A stretch of 36,424 nucleotides of DNA from Laceyella sediminis (GTDB lineage: Bacteria; Bacillota; Bacilli; Thermoactinomycetales; Thermoactinomycetaceae), in contig NZ_PVTZ01000019.1 of assembly GCF_003003125.1 (NCBI RefSeq), positions 1-36,424 on the forward strand, read 5' to 3'. The position numbers and the translations under genes were made by a program. The first letter of the stretch is position 1; every line of letters starts with the position of its first letter. This document shows, piece by piece, positions 9,101-16,497 of the stretch. The notes under the pieces are model-generated. The model worked only from the letters and a program-made list of their open reading frames with translations. It was not told where the DNA came from and made no database searches.

Positions 9101-9622
9101 ACCAACCTCTTTAATGCGTTTGAGGGCCGGTGTCATGGTTTGTTTGACCCATTGTTCCAATTCGGTGATGGATTGGGTTTTGCTGGTTACGCTCAAAATC
9201 ATGAACGGTTTGGAGTTAAAGCCGAAGCGATTGAAGCTGGTCGGGGTCGTTTCTTTGGGCAGGCGCGTCTGTTCGATGGCGTTCTGCATCTCTTGTTTGG
9301 CTTGATTCAAATCGGTGTTAAAACTGTATTCGACCGCAACCATGGACACGCTGTCAGAAGACATGGAAGTGACTTTTTTGACACCTTCCAGTTCCTGCAA
9401 AGCTTGCTCAATCGGCTTGGTCACCTTTTCGTCCACTTCTTGCGGGGATGCGCCGGGATAGCCGGTGACAGCAGCGATGACCGGGATGTCAATGTCGGGC
9501 ATCGATTCCATTTTCAATTGGGTCGCAGTGTAGACGCCGCCAGCGGTGATGAGAACAACCAGCAAAAAAACCATGGCTGCGTTGCGTAACGAAAACTGGG
9601 TCAGTCCATCCACAATACGCAC
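6104..9622 (-). CDS. RND-family efflux pump, SwrC/AcrB-like
   Basis: A 1172-residue inner-membrane exporter of the HAE-1/SwrC kind, driven by the proton gradient. Two halves are visible, each with an amphipathic/TM start and a periplasm-type porter domain. TM1 follows LTQFSLRNAAMVFLLVVLIT; GRIVDDSLVVIENIHRH is the family's TM4 region with the two Asp that relay protons; IGIVVTNAIVLLD marks TM10. SwrC in B. subtilis is about 1065 residues; the excess here is an insert at residues ~258-393, with glycine-glutamine-leucine repeats, then an Ala/Gln/Lys-rich helical stretch and a Pro-rich end. The start is GTG at 9622, served by AAAGGAG 8 nt upstream. In monoderm cells such pumps work without an outer-membrane partner, exporting amphiphiles such as surfactant peptides. 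Single gene with its own terminator. Confidence 0.92.
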   Translation of the reverse strand: MRIVDGLTQFSLRNAAMVFLLVVLITAGGVYTATQLKMESMPDIDIPVIAAVTGYPGASPQEVDEKVTKPIEQALQELEGVKKVTSMSSDSVSMVAVEYSFNTDLNQAKQEMQNAIEQTRLPKETTPTSFNRFGFNSKPFMILSVTSKTQSITELEQWVKQTMTPALKRIKEVGKAEIQGQSSKAVYVRLKQDQLKKYNLSVQQVQQALQGNNVTIPVGDVHAEDVIRPVQIDQKITSVEQLKNLRIPLYPNPQENLQKSMKQIDQGFQGLGQSVGQLGQGLGQVGQGLGLLQAQMQLMQAAQQLQAKLLADQLALNAAQLWLKQHPEDEKAKATVATLKPKVDAETKALKKMNDKLKQLQNRMPKPERPAGKLQPGKGQATPAQTAAPSQPQSLKTIKLSQIASVTESIEDAPLITRVNGKPSVNIELLKNPDGNIVDAANKVKEKTASLMKQHPGLAISVLLDQSVMVKLSIHTIIREGLLGSLFAMLVILLFLRNLRTVVISIVSIPLSIMATLIFLDQADLTLNVMTLGGLAVAIGRIVDDSLVVIENIHRHLLRSNKETVSLIQTATKEVASAITSSTFTTVVVFIPLGFIDGMVGKLFTPFALTIVFSLLCSLVVSITVVPLMAKYLLNGEKRSRRRRKKSQVVLFYQASLDWAFQHKAVILISAAALLAASLCLIPIVGTSFIPADQNRTLQVKLTLPPGTSLSATNQKAKEIESQLKSHSEVQVVSASIGNLNSPMAGDTNHISLLVSLRPDTDTNAMVERIRQRLQRHKGNAELQVLELKSLGPSTNQITSVVKGERISDIQAVAAELTQRMKQMKGLTNVSNNLSEQKKLLNVDINQQKASSEGLTASQVAMSVRALLKADKVNEITQGNQSLEIRLGLEKPQINLVQKLKDLQLLSPSGRMVKLGSIATVKEINGPLKIQKENGQQYATISGDAVTQDTGALSAELRNIINGMKLPPGVEVTIGGDAQQMSDSFQQIGIAIAGATLLVYLVMLATFKEATTPFTILFSLPFAVIGGLVGLWIAGLPISVAALIGALMLIGIVVTNAIVLLDRVHQQMADGLELEDALLEAAGTRLRPIMMTACATVFALIPAGLGIGEGNAITQGLSVVVIGGLISSTLLTLYIVPIMYLLLSKIGRRNPAKQNSPLNSSLPSAQPMNTTS

Positions 9623-10245
9623 ATCATTCTCTCCTTTATGTTGAACGGCCAGTAGCCTCTTTAAGATTACGCAGGTTATGTGCGCAAACGGTCACACGGC
9701 CCATTTGCGTTGTTGGGAGGGAAATGTTTTATGTTGGAAAAGGGCCTTGCTACCGGTGGGAGGGTATCACCGTGGATTGAGTTGCGGTGGGGTGGACCAA
9801 ACCGGCGGATAACAGCAAAAGGTATAAACTCTCATACCACCAATCAGACCAAATCAAACCGTCTGATTTATAAATTTACCCATTTTGTTGTATTTTACAA
9901 AAATACCACCTTGCCGAAAGAGGGTTGTTTCGGTAAGTTTGCTTTATAAAAAGAATTTTATTTCTTTCGTATTTTAGATTAGCATGAACAGAACAGGTGA
10001 ACCATTGTTTAATATTACAGTCATCTTACACTTTTGAAAGGAAGCTTTCGGGCAGGGGCCGAAGGGGCGCCACACCCACCGTTTCTCATCTTGGAGAAAT
10101 CGGTTTGTCAATATCTATTTCTCAAATCTTTTGCTAAAAAAATAAAAACATTCGAAAACAATTTTGAAAACGACTCCCTATCATAGCGCGACTTATCATA
10201 TTCTAAAGTTATGATTTCATCACACCTTAGAAGGAAGGGAACACC
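9623..10245. other. Gene-free divergent region with hairpins
   Basis: 623 nt between the divergent exporter and lipoprotein genes. No convincing gene. Three hairpins stand out: CTTGCCGAAA against TTTCGGTAAG at 9910-9937, a short GAAAG/CTTTC stem at 10036-10050, and ACCGTTTCTC against GAGAAATCGGT at 10079-10105, which follows a G-rich stretch. They may belong to the lipoprotein's 5' leader. I could not match them to a known riboswitch class. Confidence 0.4.
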
Positions 10246-11523
10246 GTGAACAGAATCATGATTTCTTCCATGATGATTCTTGCATTGATAGCCAGCGGAT
10301 GTTCATCGACTGATGCGCAACAGGGCCAGGAGACCAAAAAACAACCAGCGGCCAAAACCGCCCAGTCGAATGAAACCGAGTTGAGCCCAGTAGATGTAGT
10401 AGAAACGGCGTCGCAAGAGGTGGCTAAGAAAAGTGCACCCGTGAGCCAAAAGACCCAACCAAACAAGAATGACCTAAAGCATTTGGAGAAAGTGAGCTAT
10501 TATCAGAAAGCAAATAAGCAAAAGCCGGCGGCTGAGCAAAAAGCGTTGGCAGCCATCGACCGTGTGGCTAAACAGCATAAAGTCAATGTGAAGCCGGACG
10601 TGAACAACAGCAAGTTCCGTGAGATGGTAGTGGCGGCGGCCACGAACATCCAGTCTCTCACCCCGGACGAAGCGAAAGCGGTGATTGACTATGCTAAAAA
10701 AGTGGACGCCTATGAGAATAGCAAAAAGAATGAAATCATTAAGCAAATGAAGGAAAAGGTCAACATGGGTGTGTCGCTGACCCAAGAAGACAAGGCGCTG
10801 TTGGACGCTGTGACCCCCATTAAGCCGGGGCAAAAGTTGCAAGGGCCTCCGCCGTCGAAAGACAAGCCGGGACAAGGTGGCCTAGAAAACCCGGGACCAC
10901 AACAACCCAAAGAAGAACAACCTGGCAAACCGGTGCAACAGGAGCCTAAACCGGGGCAACCTAATCAGCCGGTGCCGCAAGAGCCTAAACCGGGGCAACC
11001 TAATCAGCCAGTGCCGCAACAACCCAAGCCCGGTAACCAGTATGATCCAATTAAGGCTAGGGATTATGCTTACCAATGGTGGAACAAGCGTAACAATGAA
11101 CAATACAATTATTATTCCCGGGTGAGCGGCGGTTGTTATAATTGTTGGGCAGATTGCACCAATTTTGTGTCACAAGCGATCAAAGCCGGCGGCATTCAGG
11201 AGAGAAGAAACGGCACCTATTGGTATTACAGCGATACAAAACCTTCATACGCTTGGGGAGTAGCCAACAGTTTCTACAAGCACTTCAAGGAGAGAGCACA
11301 AGAGGTGAAAAGTTGGAAAGACTTGTCGGTGGGGGATGTGGTCAATGTCGACTTTGACCATGACGGCGACATCGAGCATTCGGCCATTGTTACCAAAGTC
11401 GGAATGTGGGAAGTCTATATCACCCAGCATACCAGCGATAAAAAAGATGCTCCTCTGTCTCCTTGGCTGAGAGCCGGGTATGATGTATATGCATGGAAGA
11501 TGAGCACAGCTAATTTGAAATAA
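10246..11523 (+). CDS. Lipoprotein with C-terminal amidase_6 domain
   Basis: A 425-residue surface protein. Residues 1-19 are a lipoprotein signal with lipobox LIASGC, so Cys19 would be lipidated after cleavage. Residues ~75-185 are charged and helical (VKPDVNNSKFREMVVAAATN; YAKKVDAYENSKK). Residues ~195-265 form a proline/glutamine-rich linker with two perfect 13-residue repeats. Residues ~267-425 are a putative amidase_6 domain: YDPIKARDYAYQWWNKRN at its start, ADCTNFVSQAIKAGG with the likely catalytic Cys, and DIEHSAIVTKVG with the likely His. Such domains share the papain-like NlpC/P60 fold and are thought to act on peptides or amides at the cell wall. The start is GTG with AAGGAAGGGA upstream. 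It is a single gene ended by the terminator at 11576. The amidase activity itself has not been shown for most of the family. Confidence 0.85.
   Translation: MNRIMISSMMILALIASGCSSTDAQQGQETKKQPAAKTAQSNETELSPVDVVETASQEVAKKSAPVSQKTQPNKNDLKHLEKVSYYQKANKQKPAAEQKALAAIDRVAKQHKVNVKPDVNNSKFREMVVAAATNIQSLTPDEAKAVIDYAKKVDAYENSKKNEIIKQMKEKVNMGVSLTQEDKALLDAVTPIKPGQKLQGPPPSKDKPGQGGLENPGPQQPKEEQPGKPVQQEPKPGQPNQPVPQEPKPGQPNQPVPQQPKPGNQYDPIKARDYAYQWWNKRNNEQYNYYSRVSGGCYNCWADCTNFVSQAIKAGGIQERRNGTYWYYSDTKPSYAWGVANSFYKHFKERAQEVKSWKDLSVGDVVNVDFDHDGDIEHSAIVTKVGMWEVYITQHTSDKKDAPLSPWLRAGYDVYAWKMSTANLK
10942..11019 (+). repeat. Two tandem 39-bp copies in the linker of the lipoprotein
   Basis: Two adjacent copies (10942-10980 and 10981-11019) differ at one third-codon position and encode EPKPGQPNQPVPQ twice; a partial, diverged copy precedes and follows. 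In-frame units of this kind allow the linker to lengthen or shorten by slippage. Confidence 0.9.
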
Positions 11524-11575
11524 ATGACAACATTGATGTTGCAAGATTGTCTTAACAAAGATGTTCAACCATATG

Positions 11576-11610
11576 ACGATCGGTCCTGATTAACAGGGCC
11601 GATCGTTTTT
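11576..11610. terminator. Terminator between convergent genes
   Basis: A 13-bp stem, ACGATCGGTCCTG against CAGGGCCGATCGT (one mismatch of G-T type), around ATTAA and followed by TTTTT on the plus strand. It lies between the lipoprotein gene and the convergent gene at 11624 and may serve both, though the T tract favours the plus strand. Confidence 0.85.
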
Positions 11611-11623
11611 AGGTTGTGATGTG

Positions 11624-12220
11624 TCAGTCTCCACACCAGAACAAATTCCAAATAGAAGGACGGCAAGCAGGGGGATTGTCTCCGGCAGATGGCGGATCGT
11701 CTGGCTGGGGCGTGGTCGGCGTGGATGGTTCCTGTGGTTTGGGCAGTTCCGCCGGTGTGTCAGGTGTTGTAGATGACGAGGGCGCATCCGCATCCGGTGT
11801 ATTGTCCGCAGAGGGAAGGGGACTGGCCGCCGTTGTTGCCTGTTGCTTCGGTGGAGGCTGGTTGTTGGCATTGCCAGCAATGGCTACTAACTTATGTGGT
11901 TTGGATGATTGCTGTTCGTCAAGCTCTATTGAGATGTTCGGTTTGCTCCGAGAAGTGAACATCCCTGTTGGAGAGGGTGACTGTTGGTAAGCAGTGGCGG
12001 AAGTCCGTTTGTCCTGGGGAAGCATGATCCAGCAAACGGCGCCGACGAGGGACAAGGAAAAGACCGCTACCAAAACAAACTGAGTTATACGAGGATTCTG
12101 CCTTTTTGTGGCGGGGTCTTCCTTTTGTTTCTCTATGTAATGGCTTTCCAAAAGGGTGTGCTTGATGGGTTTACGATGGGGCGACAGCAAATGGCTACGC
12201 TTTCTCGAATGATTGTCCAT
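11624..12220 (-). CDS. Single-pass membrane protein, proline/serine-rich outside (unknown function)
   Basis: A 198-residue protein not recognised as a family member. Residues 1-46 are basic and polar (RKRSHLLSPHRKPIKHTLLE), followed by one membrane helix at about 47-67 (FVLVAVFSLSLVGAVCWIML). The rest should lie outside the cell: it is rich in Pro, Ser, Thr, Asp and Ala (TPDTPAELPKPQEPSTPTTP) and ends with ACRPSIWNLFWCGD, whose two Cys could form a loop. The start is supported by AAGGAG 9 nt before the ATG. Composition suggests a cell-wall-spanning stalk, which is an inference. It is convergent with the lipoprotein gene, and possible co-function with that surface protein cannot be shown from sequence. 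Confidence 0.7.
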   Translation of the reverse strand: MDNHSRKRSHLLSPHRKPIKHTLLESHYIEKQKEDPATKRQNPRITQFVLVAVFSLSLVGAVCWIMLPQDKRTSATAYQQSPSPTGMFTSRSKPNISIELDEQQSSKPHKLVAIAGNANNQPPPKQQATTAASPLPSADNTPDADAPSSSTTPDTPAELPKPQEPSTPTTPQPDDPPSAGDNPPACRPSIWNLFWCGD

Positions 12221-12387
12221 GCGAACAAGCTCCTTCAGATGGTCTTTACGCCATCACATGGTAGCATAATTGCGATGCTATTCCAATCCTGTTCCTTATG
12301 TTTAACAATATCGTTATCTTATTGGCGGTCAGGTAAGAGCGGTTCTTTTGTTAAATGACGATTAACAAACAAAACGGGCACATCTTA

Positions 12388-12417
12388 TTGACTTGAAACT
12401 AATCATCGTAGTAAAAT
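12388..12417 (+). promoter_or_regulatory. Likely sigma-A promoter of the CarD gene
   Basis: TTGACT and TAAAAT are separated by 18 nt. They lie 71 nt before the TTG start of the CarD-family gene in an A+T-rich stretch. Confidence 0.6.
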
Positions 12418-12488
12418 ATTATATTTATTTGTAAATGACCCTCAGATGTGCTATGATTAATCATAGCGTTGAATTGGGGGTGGTTGCA

Positions 12489-12968
12489 TTGTTTCAGGTT
12501 GGTGACAAAATCATGTATCCGATGCATGGCGCAGGTGTGATTGAAGCAATTGAAGAAAAAGAGATTTTGGGCGTGAAGCAAAATTACTACGTGCTCAAGA
12601 TCACGACAGGAAGCATGCAAGTGATGATTCCGGTGGAGAAAGCAGAGGAATTGGGTATCCGAGCTGTTGTCGATGCATGCGAACTGGATGATATTTTGCG
12701 CAATGCAGCAAAACCGGATTCCGACCCATCCACCCAGTGGAATCATCGGCATCGTGTGTTCTTGGATAAAATCAAAACAGGCAATATTCATGACGGGGTG
12801 GAAGTGATTTGCGAATTGGCTTCACGTAGCCTGACCAAAACATTGAGCCGCGGTGAAAAAGCAGTGTTGGATCAAGCAAGGCAAATCTTCATCAGCGAGA
12901 TGATGTTGGTGAAGGGGATCACAGAAGATGAAGCCAATGCGTTGTTGGAACAAATGGTCAGCTGTTGA
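12489..12968 (+). CDS. CarD/CdnL-family RNA polymerase regulator
   Basis: A 159-residue protein. Residues 1-60 (FQVGDKIMYPMHGAGVIEAI and IPVEKAEELGIR) form the Tudor-like domain that binds the RNA polymerase beta subunit; GDKIMYPMHGAGV is the family hallmark. Residues 70-159 are helical and correspond to the DNA-binding part that stabilises the open complex at promoters, notably rRNA promoters. The frame is open from 12435, but the TTG at 12489 with GGGGGTGG upstream gives the usual N-terminus MFQVGDK. It is a single gene with its own promoter; a 9-bp hairpin follows at 12984. In Bacillales the role is less studied than in myxobacteria and mycobacteria. Confidence 0.9.
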   Translation: MFQVGDKIMYPMHGAGVIEAIEEKEILGVKQNYYVLKITTGSMQVMIPVEKAEELGIRAVVDACELDDILRNAAKPDSDPSTQWNHRHRVFLDKIKTGNIHDGVEVICELASRSLTKTLSRGEKAVLDQARQIFISEMMLVKGITEDEANALLEQMVSC

Positions 12969-12983
12969 TCAAGAATGATGGGA

Positions 12984-13013
12984 AAAGCTGTTAGCTAAAG
13001 CGCCAACAGCTTT
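12984..13013. terminator. Hairpin between convergent carD-type and cold-shock genes
   Basis: AAAGCTGTT pairs perfectly with AACAGCTTT around a 12-nt loop. There is no long T tract on either strand, so termination is plausible by position but weak by sequence. Confidence 0.5.
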
Positions 13014-13039
13014 GAACCATGGATGAGAAGGAGGAATTT

Positions 13040-13249
13040 TTATAATTTCTCTACGTTGGCAGCTTGCATCCGTCCTTGGTCGTTTTCGACGATGTTGAAG
13101 CTGACGCGCTGGCCTTCATCTAACGTTTTGAACCCTTCTCCCTCGATTGCGGAATAATGCACGAAAACATCATCATTTCCGGGAACCTCGATGAACCCAT
13201 ATCCCTTTTCAGCATTAAACCATTTTACTGTGCCAGTTGTTTTACCCAT
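13040..13249 (-). CDS. Cold-shock protein (CspA/CspB family)
   Basis: A 69-residue cold-shock domain protein of usual length. It has the RNA-binding motifs KGYGFIEV (RNP1) and VFVHYSAI (RNP2) and the family start [11 protein letters not shown]. It binds single-stranded RNA and DNA and acts as an RNA chaperone in the cytoplasm. The ATG is preceded by GGGAGGG. The upstream leader holds a strong hairpin at 13280-13318, in keeping with the post-transcriptional control usual for this family. The last residues ([12 protein letters not shown]) are typical. Confidence 0.96.
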   Translation of the reverse strand: MGKTTGTVKWFNAEKGYGFIEVPGNDDVFVHYSAIEGEGFKTLDEGQRVSFNIVENDQGRMQAANVEKL

Positions 13250-13279
13250 ATGAATAACCCTCCCAAAAACAATCCTGCG

Positions 13280-13318
13280 GATGATGAAATCTCCATGTCT
13301 TAGGGTCTTTCCATCATC
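13280..13318 (-). promoter_or_regulatory. Hairpin in the cold-shock gene leader
   Basis: On the minus strand GATGATG-G-AAA pairs with TTTCATCATC (10 bp with one bulged G), about 30 nt before the start codon and upstream of the ribosome binding site. The rest of the 305-nt gap to the next gene shows nothing recognisable. Confidence 0.45.
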
Positions 13319-13554
13319 GCATGTTTAATATAAGTATCTCCTGATGAAAAACGATTAACCCGAGAATTATTACCAATCTACAGCGTTCCCTTGGTTAGAT
13401 AATTGGTTCGGGTGCATAAAACGGAATATTCGGTCTTTTTATATAAAATGTTTACAAAAATCAAATACGGAATTTTCCCGATGAAAGTCGGGATGATGGA
13501 CAATGGGAAGAGAGAACGGGGGTTATCCCGGGATGCGAAAAGGAGATGAGCAAA

Positions 13555-14451
13555 GTGAAACGATGGCTGAAATGCGGTGTCATTGCAGTGTTGACAGTCG
13601 GCCTGATCAGCGCACTCCCTTTGGAGGGGCAAGCCAGGACAAAGAAGCCCAATCCATCGGATTCAATCTTAAACATTGCGCATCGGGGAGCGTCCGGGTA
13701 TGCTCCGGAACATACGATTCCCGCATATGCCTTGGGCCAGAAAATGAAAGGCGATTATATTGAAATTGACTTGCAGATGACCAAGGACGGCCATCTCATT
13801 GCGATGCATGATGAAACGGTGGACCGCACGACCAACGGCACCGGCTGGGTTAAGGATATGACTCTGGCGGAAATTAAAAAGCTGGATGCGGGATCTTGGT
13901 TCAATGAAAAATACCCCGCCTTGGCCAATCCCGCTTATGTTGGATTGAAAGTGCCTACTTTGGAGGAAGTGATTCATCGGTTCGGCCGCAACGCACGGTA
14001 TTATATTGAAACAAAAGCGCCGGAAGTATATCCAGGAATGGAAGAGGAGTTGCTCCGAGTGCTCAAACAGACAGGACTCATAAACGGGCGCGGGCGTACG
14101 AACAAGGTGATTATTCAGTCGTTTAGTCAGGAAAGCCTGTTGAAAGTGCATCAGCTCAATCCGCGAATTCCGTTGGTTCAATTGCTCTGGTACGAAACGG
14201 CGGGCACGGCGCAAATCACTGATGAAGAGATTAAAAATATCAAACGGTACGCGGTAGGCGTGGGACCAAACTACGACAAAATTGACCAAGCCTACGTAAG
14301 CAAGGGGCGGCAGGCCGGCTTGGAAATCCATCCCTATACAGTGAATGAACCGTCGGAAATGAAGAAGTTGATTCGTTGGGGCGTCACGGGCATGTTCACC
14401 AACTATCCAGACCGCCTACATCGGGTGTTATGCGAAGTGCAGAAAGACTAA
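13555..14451 (+). CDS. Secreted glycerophosphodiester phosphodiesterase
   Basis: A 298-residue enzyme that hydrolyses glycerophosphodiesters to glycerol 3-phosphate and an alcohol, a GDPD-family TIM barrel. Residues 1-27 are a signal peptide ([20 protein letters not shown], cleavage probably after GQA), so it acts outside the membrane, perhaps on phospholipid or teichoic acid breakdown products. Catalytic and metal residues are visible: His43-Arg44 in [14 protein letters not shown], Glu52, Glu70 and Asp72 in YIEIDLQMT, and His85 in [24 protein letters not shown]-like text near the end ([13 protein letters not shown]) is also typical. An in-frame ATG at 13546 abuts the AAAAGGAG site, so GTG at 13555 with 9-nt spacing is preferred. 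It stands alone with a terminator at 14549. Confidence 0.93.
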   Translation: MKRWLKCGVIAVLTVGLISALPLEGQARTKKPNPSDSILNIAHRGASGYAPEHTIPAYALGQKMKGDYIEIDLQMTKDGHLIAMHDETVDRTTNGTGWVKDMTLAEIKKLDAGSWFNEKYPALANPAYVGLKVPTLEEVIHRFGRNARYYIETKAPEVYPGMEEELLRVLKQTGLINGRGRTNKVIIQSFSQESLLKVHQLNPRIPLVQLLWYETAGTAQITDEEIKNIKRYAVGVGPNYDKIDQAYVSKGRQAGLEIHPYTVNEPSEMKKLIRWGVTGMFTNYPDRLHRVLCEVQKD

Positions 14452-14548
14452 AGTCCAATAAAGCCACTTTCCCTTTAAAATTGGTAGAACAAAGCCGTCG
14501 ATGCCTTTTGGATTAAAATCAGCTTTCGGGCCACTCCAATACAGGATT

Positions 14549-14573
14549 AAACCGCCGTTATGGCGGTTTTTTT
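14549..14573 (+). terminator. Terminator after the phosphodiesterase gene
   Basis: AAACCGCC pairs with GGCGGTTT around a 5-nt loop and runs into seven T. It lies about 100 nt past the stop codon. Confidence 0.85.
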
Positions 14574-14620
14574 GATGGAGGGATCGTTCCCAAATGTAAA
14601 AATTTGTTCGCATTTTATTC

Positions 14621-14649
14621 TTGAAAATAGCAGTAATCTATTTTAGTAT
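14621..14649 (+). promoter_or_regulatory. Likely promoter of the MarR-HlyD-HlyD-MFS operon
   Basis: TTGAAA and TAGTAT are separated by 17 nt, 62 nt before the regulator start codon. The A+T-rich stretch between here and the start (with TTAATAAGCCTAATGATTATT as an imperfect dyad) is a candidate MarR operator, suggested by position only. Confidence 0.55.
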
Positions 14650-14710
14650 ATAAATCATTCGTGAGACGAAGTATTAATAAGCCTAATGATTATTTAGAGG
14701 GTGGAAACCG

Positions 14711-15178
14711 ATGGACGATGGGAAGATCGGGGAGCACCTGCTAAGACTGGTGCAACTGTATCGAGATGGCCTTTATCTTTATCATCAGATATTGCAATGT
14801 CAATATAAAGAGATGGGCCTCACCATGTTGCAAGCGAAGATCATTCATCTGTTGAAGCGAGATGGTCCCCAGCCGTTGGGCCAAGTGAGTCGAAGGTTGG
14901 ATATGCCCAACAGCTCACTTAGCGAAATTGTTGACCGGCTGGAGGATAGGGGATTGTTGTGTCGCGAGCGGGATCAAAAAGACCGGCGGGTGGTACGGGT
15001 TCAATTGAGCCCGGCTTGCCTAAAGTGCTTAGAAGCGCTGGAGGAAAGGGAGGTCCAAATGTTGCGTCAGATGTGGCCTCATGCGGAGTTGGATGATATC
15101 TTCCTGTTGACTGAGAAGTTGAGCCGGTTTGTGAAGATACTAAGCAAAACCATAGACAAGGGAGTAACAGTGAGATGA
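14711..15178 (+). CDS. MarR-family transcriptional regulator
   Basis: A 155-residue regulator with a central winged helix-turn-helix. LGQVSRRLDMPNSSLSEIVD holds the recognition helix and DRLEDRGLLCRERDQKDRRV the wing with the family's DxRxxR pattern. The first ~45 and last ~35 residues are helices for dimer formation. It likely represses its own operon and releases DNA when a toxic compound binds, as EmrR and MarR do; this is inferred from the gene order. GAGGGTGG precedes the ATG. Its stop overlaps the start of the next gene (ATGA), so it is co-translated with the efflux genes. Three Cys (two in CLKCLEALEE) could sense oxidants. Confidence 0.93.
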   Translation: MDDGKIGEHLLRLVQLYRDGLYLYHQILQCQYKEMGLTMLQAKIIHLLKRDGPQPLGQVSRRLDMPNSSLSEIVDRLEDRGLLCRERDQKDRRVVRVQLSPACLKCLEALEEREVQMLRQMWPHAELDDIFLLTEKLSRFVKILSKTIDKGVTVR

Positions 15179-15804
15179 AACGCCTGACGATCCATTTGGT
15201 TATATGGACTTTTGTGCTTGTGGCGTTTGGCGGCGGGGGGTATTACTTTCAACAGCAAGCGCGGTATGTGATTACCGATCGTGCGCAAGTGTGGACGGAT
15301 ACCGTTTCCGTGGTGCCGCCGGCGGTTGGCAAGCTGACGGAGTGGACGGTTCACACTGGGGATCGGGTGGAGCGCGGTGCCCAGCTGGGCATGCAAGAAG
15401 CGACCCAACCGGGCGTTGCCGCCACGCCTATCACCTCACCTATTTCTGGTGTGGTGTTGCTGACGCATGCTGTGCCGGGGCAAGTGGTGCCAGCTGGCCG
15501 TCCCCTGGCAGTGGTGGCAGATTTGTCCCAAACCCATGTGTTGGCCTATGTGGATGAAAAAGATGTGACTGGCATCCGCCTAGGGCAATCCGTGGAGATC
15601 AAATTAGCCTCTGACAGAGGACATACAATGACCGGCCGCGTCGCAGAAATCGGCAAAAAGGCTGGCGACGATTCGGCCAGTAGATCAGAGCAAGCCGAAG
15701 GAAAATCCGTTAAGTACGTGCCGGTTAAAATCACGGTGGATCAAGCCGTGGCAATGAAGTTGATACCAGGCGTGAATGCCAGCATCAAGCTGGAGCGCTC
15801 TTAA
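15175..15804 (+). CDS. HlyD/EmrA-family membrane-fusion protein (first copy)
   Basis: A 209-residue adaptor protein. It has an N-terminal membrane anchor (HLVIWTFVLVAFGGGGYYF) and then a short lipoyl/barrel-sandwich core: SVVPPAVGKLTEWTVHTGDR and ITSPISGVVLLTHAVPGQVV are its two halves. A beta-barrel end follows (VLAYVDEKDVTGIRLGQSVE). The long coiled-coil hairpin of Gram-negative EmrA is missing, as usual in monoderm relatives. It should bind the extracellular face of the MFS exporter encoded downstream. The ATG overlaps the regulator's TGA. Confidence 0.87.
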   Translation: MKRLTIHLVIWTFVLVAFGGGGYYFQQQARYVITDRAQVWTDTVSVVPPAVGKLTEWTVHTGDRVERGAQLGMQEATQPGVAATPITSPISGVVLLTHAVPGQVVPAGRPLAVVADLSQTHVLAYVDEKDVTGIRLGQSVEIKLASDRGHTMTGRVAEIGKKAGDDSASRSEQAEGKSVKYVPVKITVDQAVAMKLIPGVNASIKLERS

Positions 15805-15829
15805 ATATTACAAACGGAAGGTGAACAGT

Positions 15830-16465
15830 TTGAAAACCGGGAGATTATTATTATTGAATGCCGTAATCTTCATTGTGATCGTGGCATTGGGCATTGGTGG
15901 ATACAACTATTATTATAACGCCACCCATTTCATTGACACGGAAGACGCTCGGGTAGCGGGAGATATTGTATCGGTAGCAGCTCCGACCAGTGGCGTGCTT
16001 GCGAATTGGAAAGGGAAAGAAGGAGAGCAAGTCACAAAAGGGCAAGTGTTAGGCAATGTAATGGTAGGGAATCGGGCGACGGAGATTGTTTCTCCGATTG
16101 CAGGCACGATTGTGCAAAACAAAGGAATCGATGGACAAATGGTAGCCCCGGGTCAAGTGATGGCTCAAGTCGTTGATTTGGGTCAACTGTATATTCAAGC
16201 CAATATTGAAGAAACAGAGATCAATGATATACAGATTGGGCAAGAAGTAGATATTGTAGTCGATGCCGAAAAGGAAACGGAAATCGACGGGAAAGTCGTG
16301 CAAATTGGGAAAGCGACCAATTCGCTGTTTTCTTTGATGCCGCAACAATCGGCCAGTGGTGACTACACCAAAGTGGTACAGCGGATTCCGGTGAAGATCG
16401 AGATGGAGCGGTATCCGGATTCGTTAGTTCCAGGCTTAAGTGCGACAATTCGCATTCATAAGTGA
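15830..16465 (+). CDS. HlyD/EmrA-family membrane-fusion protein (second copy)
   Basis: A 211-residue paralogue of the previous gene, with the same layout: an anchor (LLLLNAVIFIVIVALGIGGY), a barrel-sandwich domain (VAAPTSGVLANWKGKEGEQV; EIVSPIAGTIVQNKGIDGQM) and a beta-barrel (QANIEETEINDIQIGQEVDI). The frame is open from 15776, but TTG at 15830 follows GGAAGGTGA at a normal distance and gives a proper anchor start. The two copies differ clearly in sequence, so the duplication is old; they may form mixed trimers or hexamers around one pump. It lies 25 nt after the first copy and 32 nt before the exporter. Confidence 0.87.
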   Translation: MKTGRLLLLNAVIFIVIVALGIGGYNYYYNATHFIDTEDARVAGDIVSVAAPTSGVLANWKGKEGEQVTKGQVLGNVMVGNRATEIVSPIAGTIVQNKGIDGQMVAPGQVMAQVVDLGQLYIQANIEETEINDIQIGQEVDIVVDAEKETEIDGKVVQIGKATNSLFSLMPQQSASGDYTKVVQRIPVKIEMERYPDSLVPGLSATIRIHK

Positions 16466-16497
16466 TATGGCCAAACGATGCAGAAAGGAGGGAAATG

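Noticed and set aside
9731-9949. 72-codon open frame on plus with GGGAGGG upstream of an ATG
   Set aside because: The encoded protein is low-complexity and irregular, and its end overlaps a hairpin; no family features. Treated as chance in a gene-free region.
9990-10245. c-di-AMP (ydaO-type) riboswitch upstream of the amidase_6 lipoprotein
   Set aside because: I looked for its conserved GGGGGACCCA and GGGGTGAAT motifs and did not find them in the right order.
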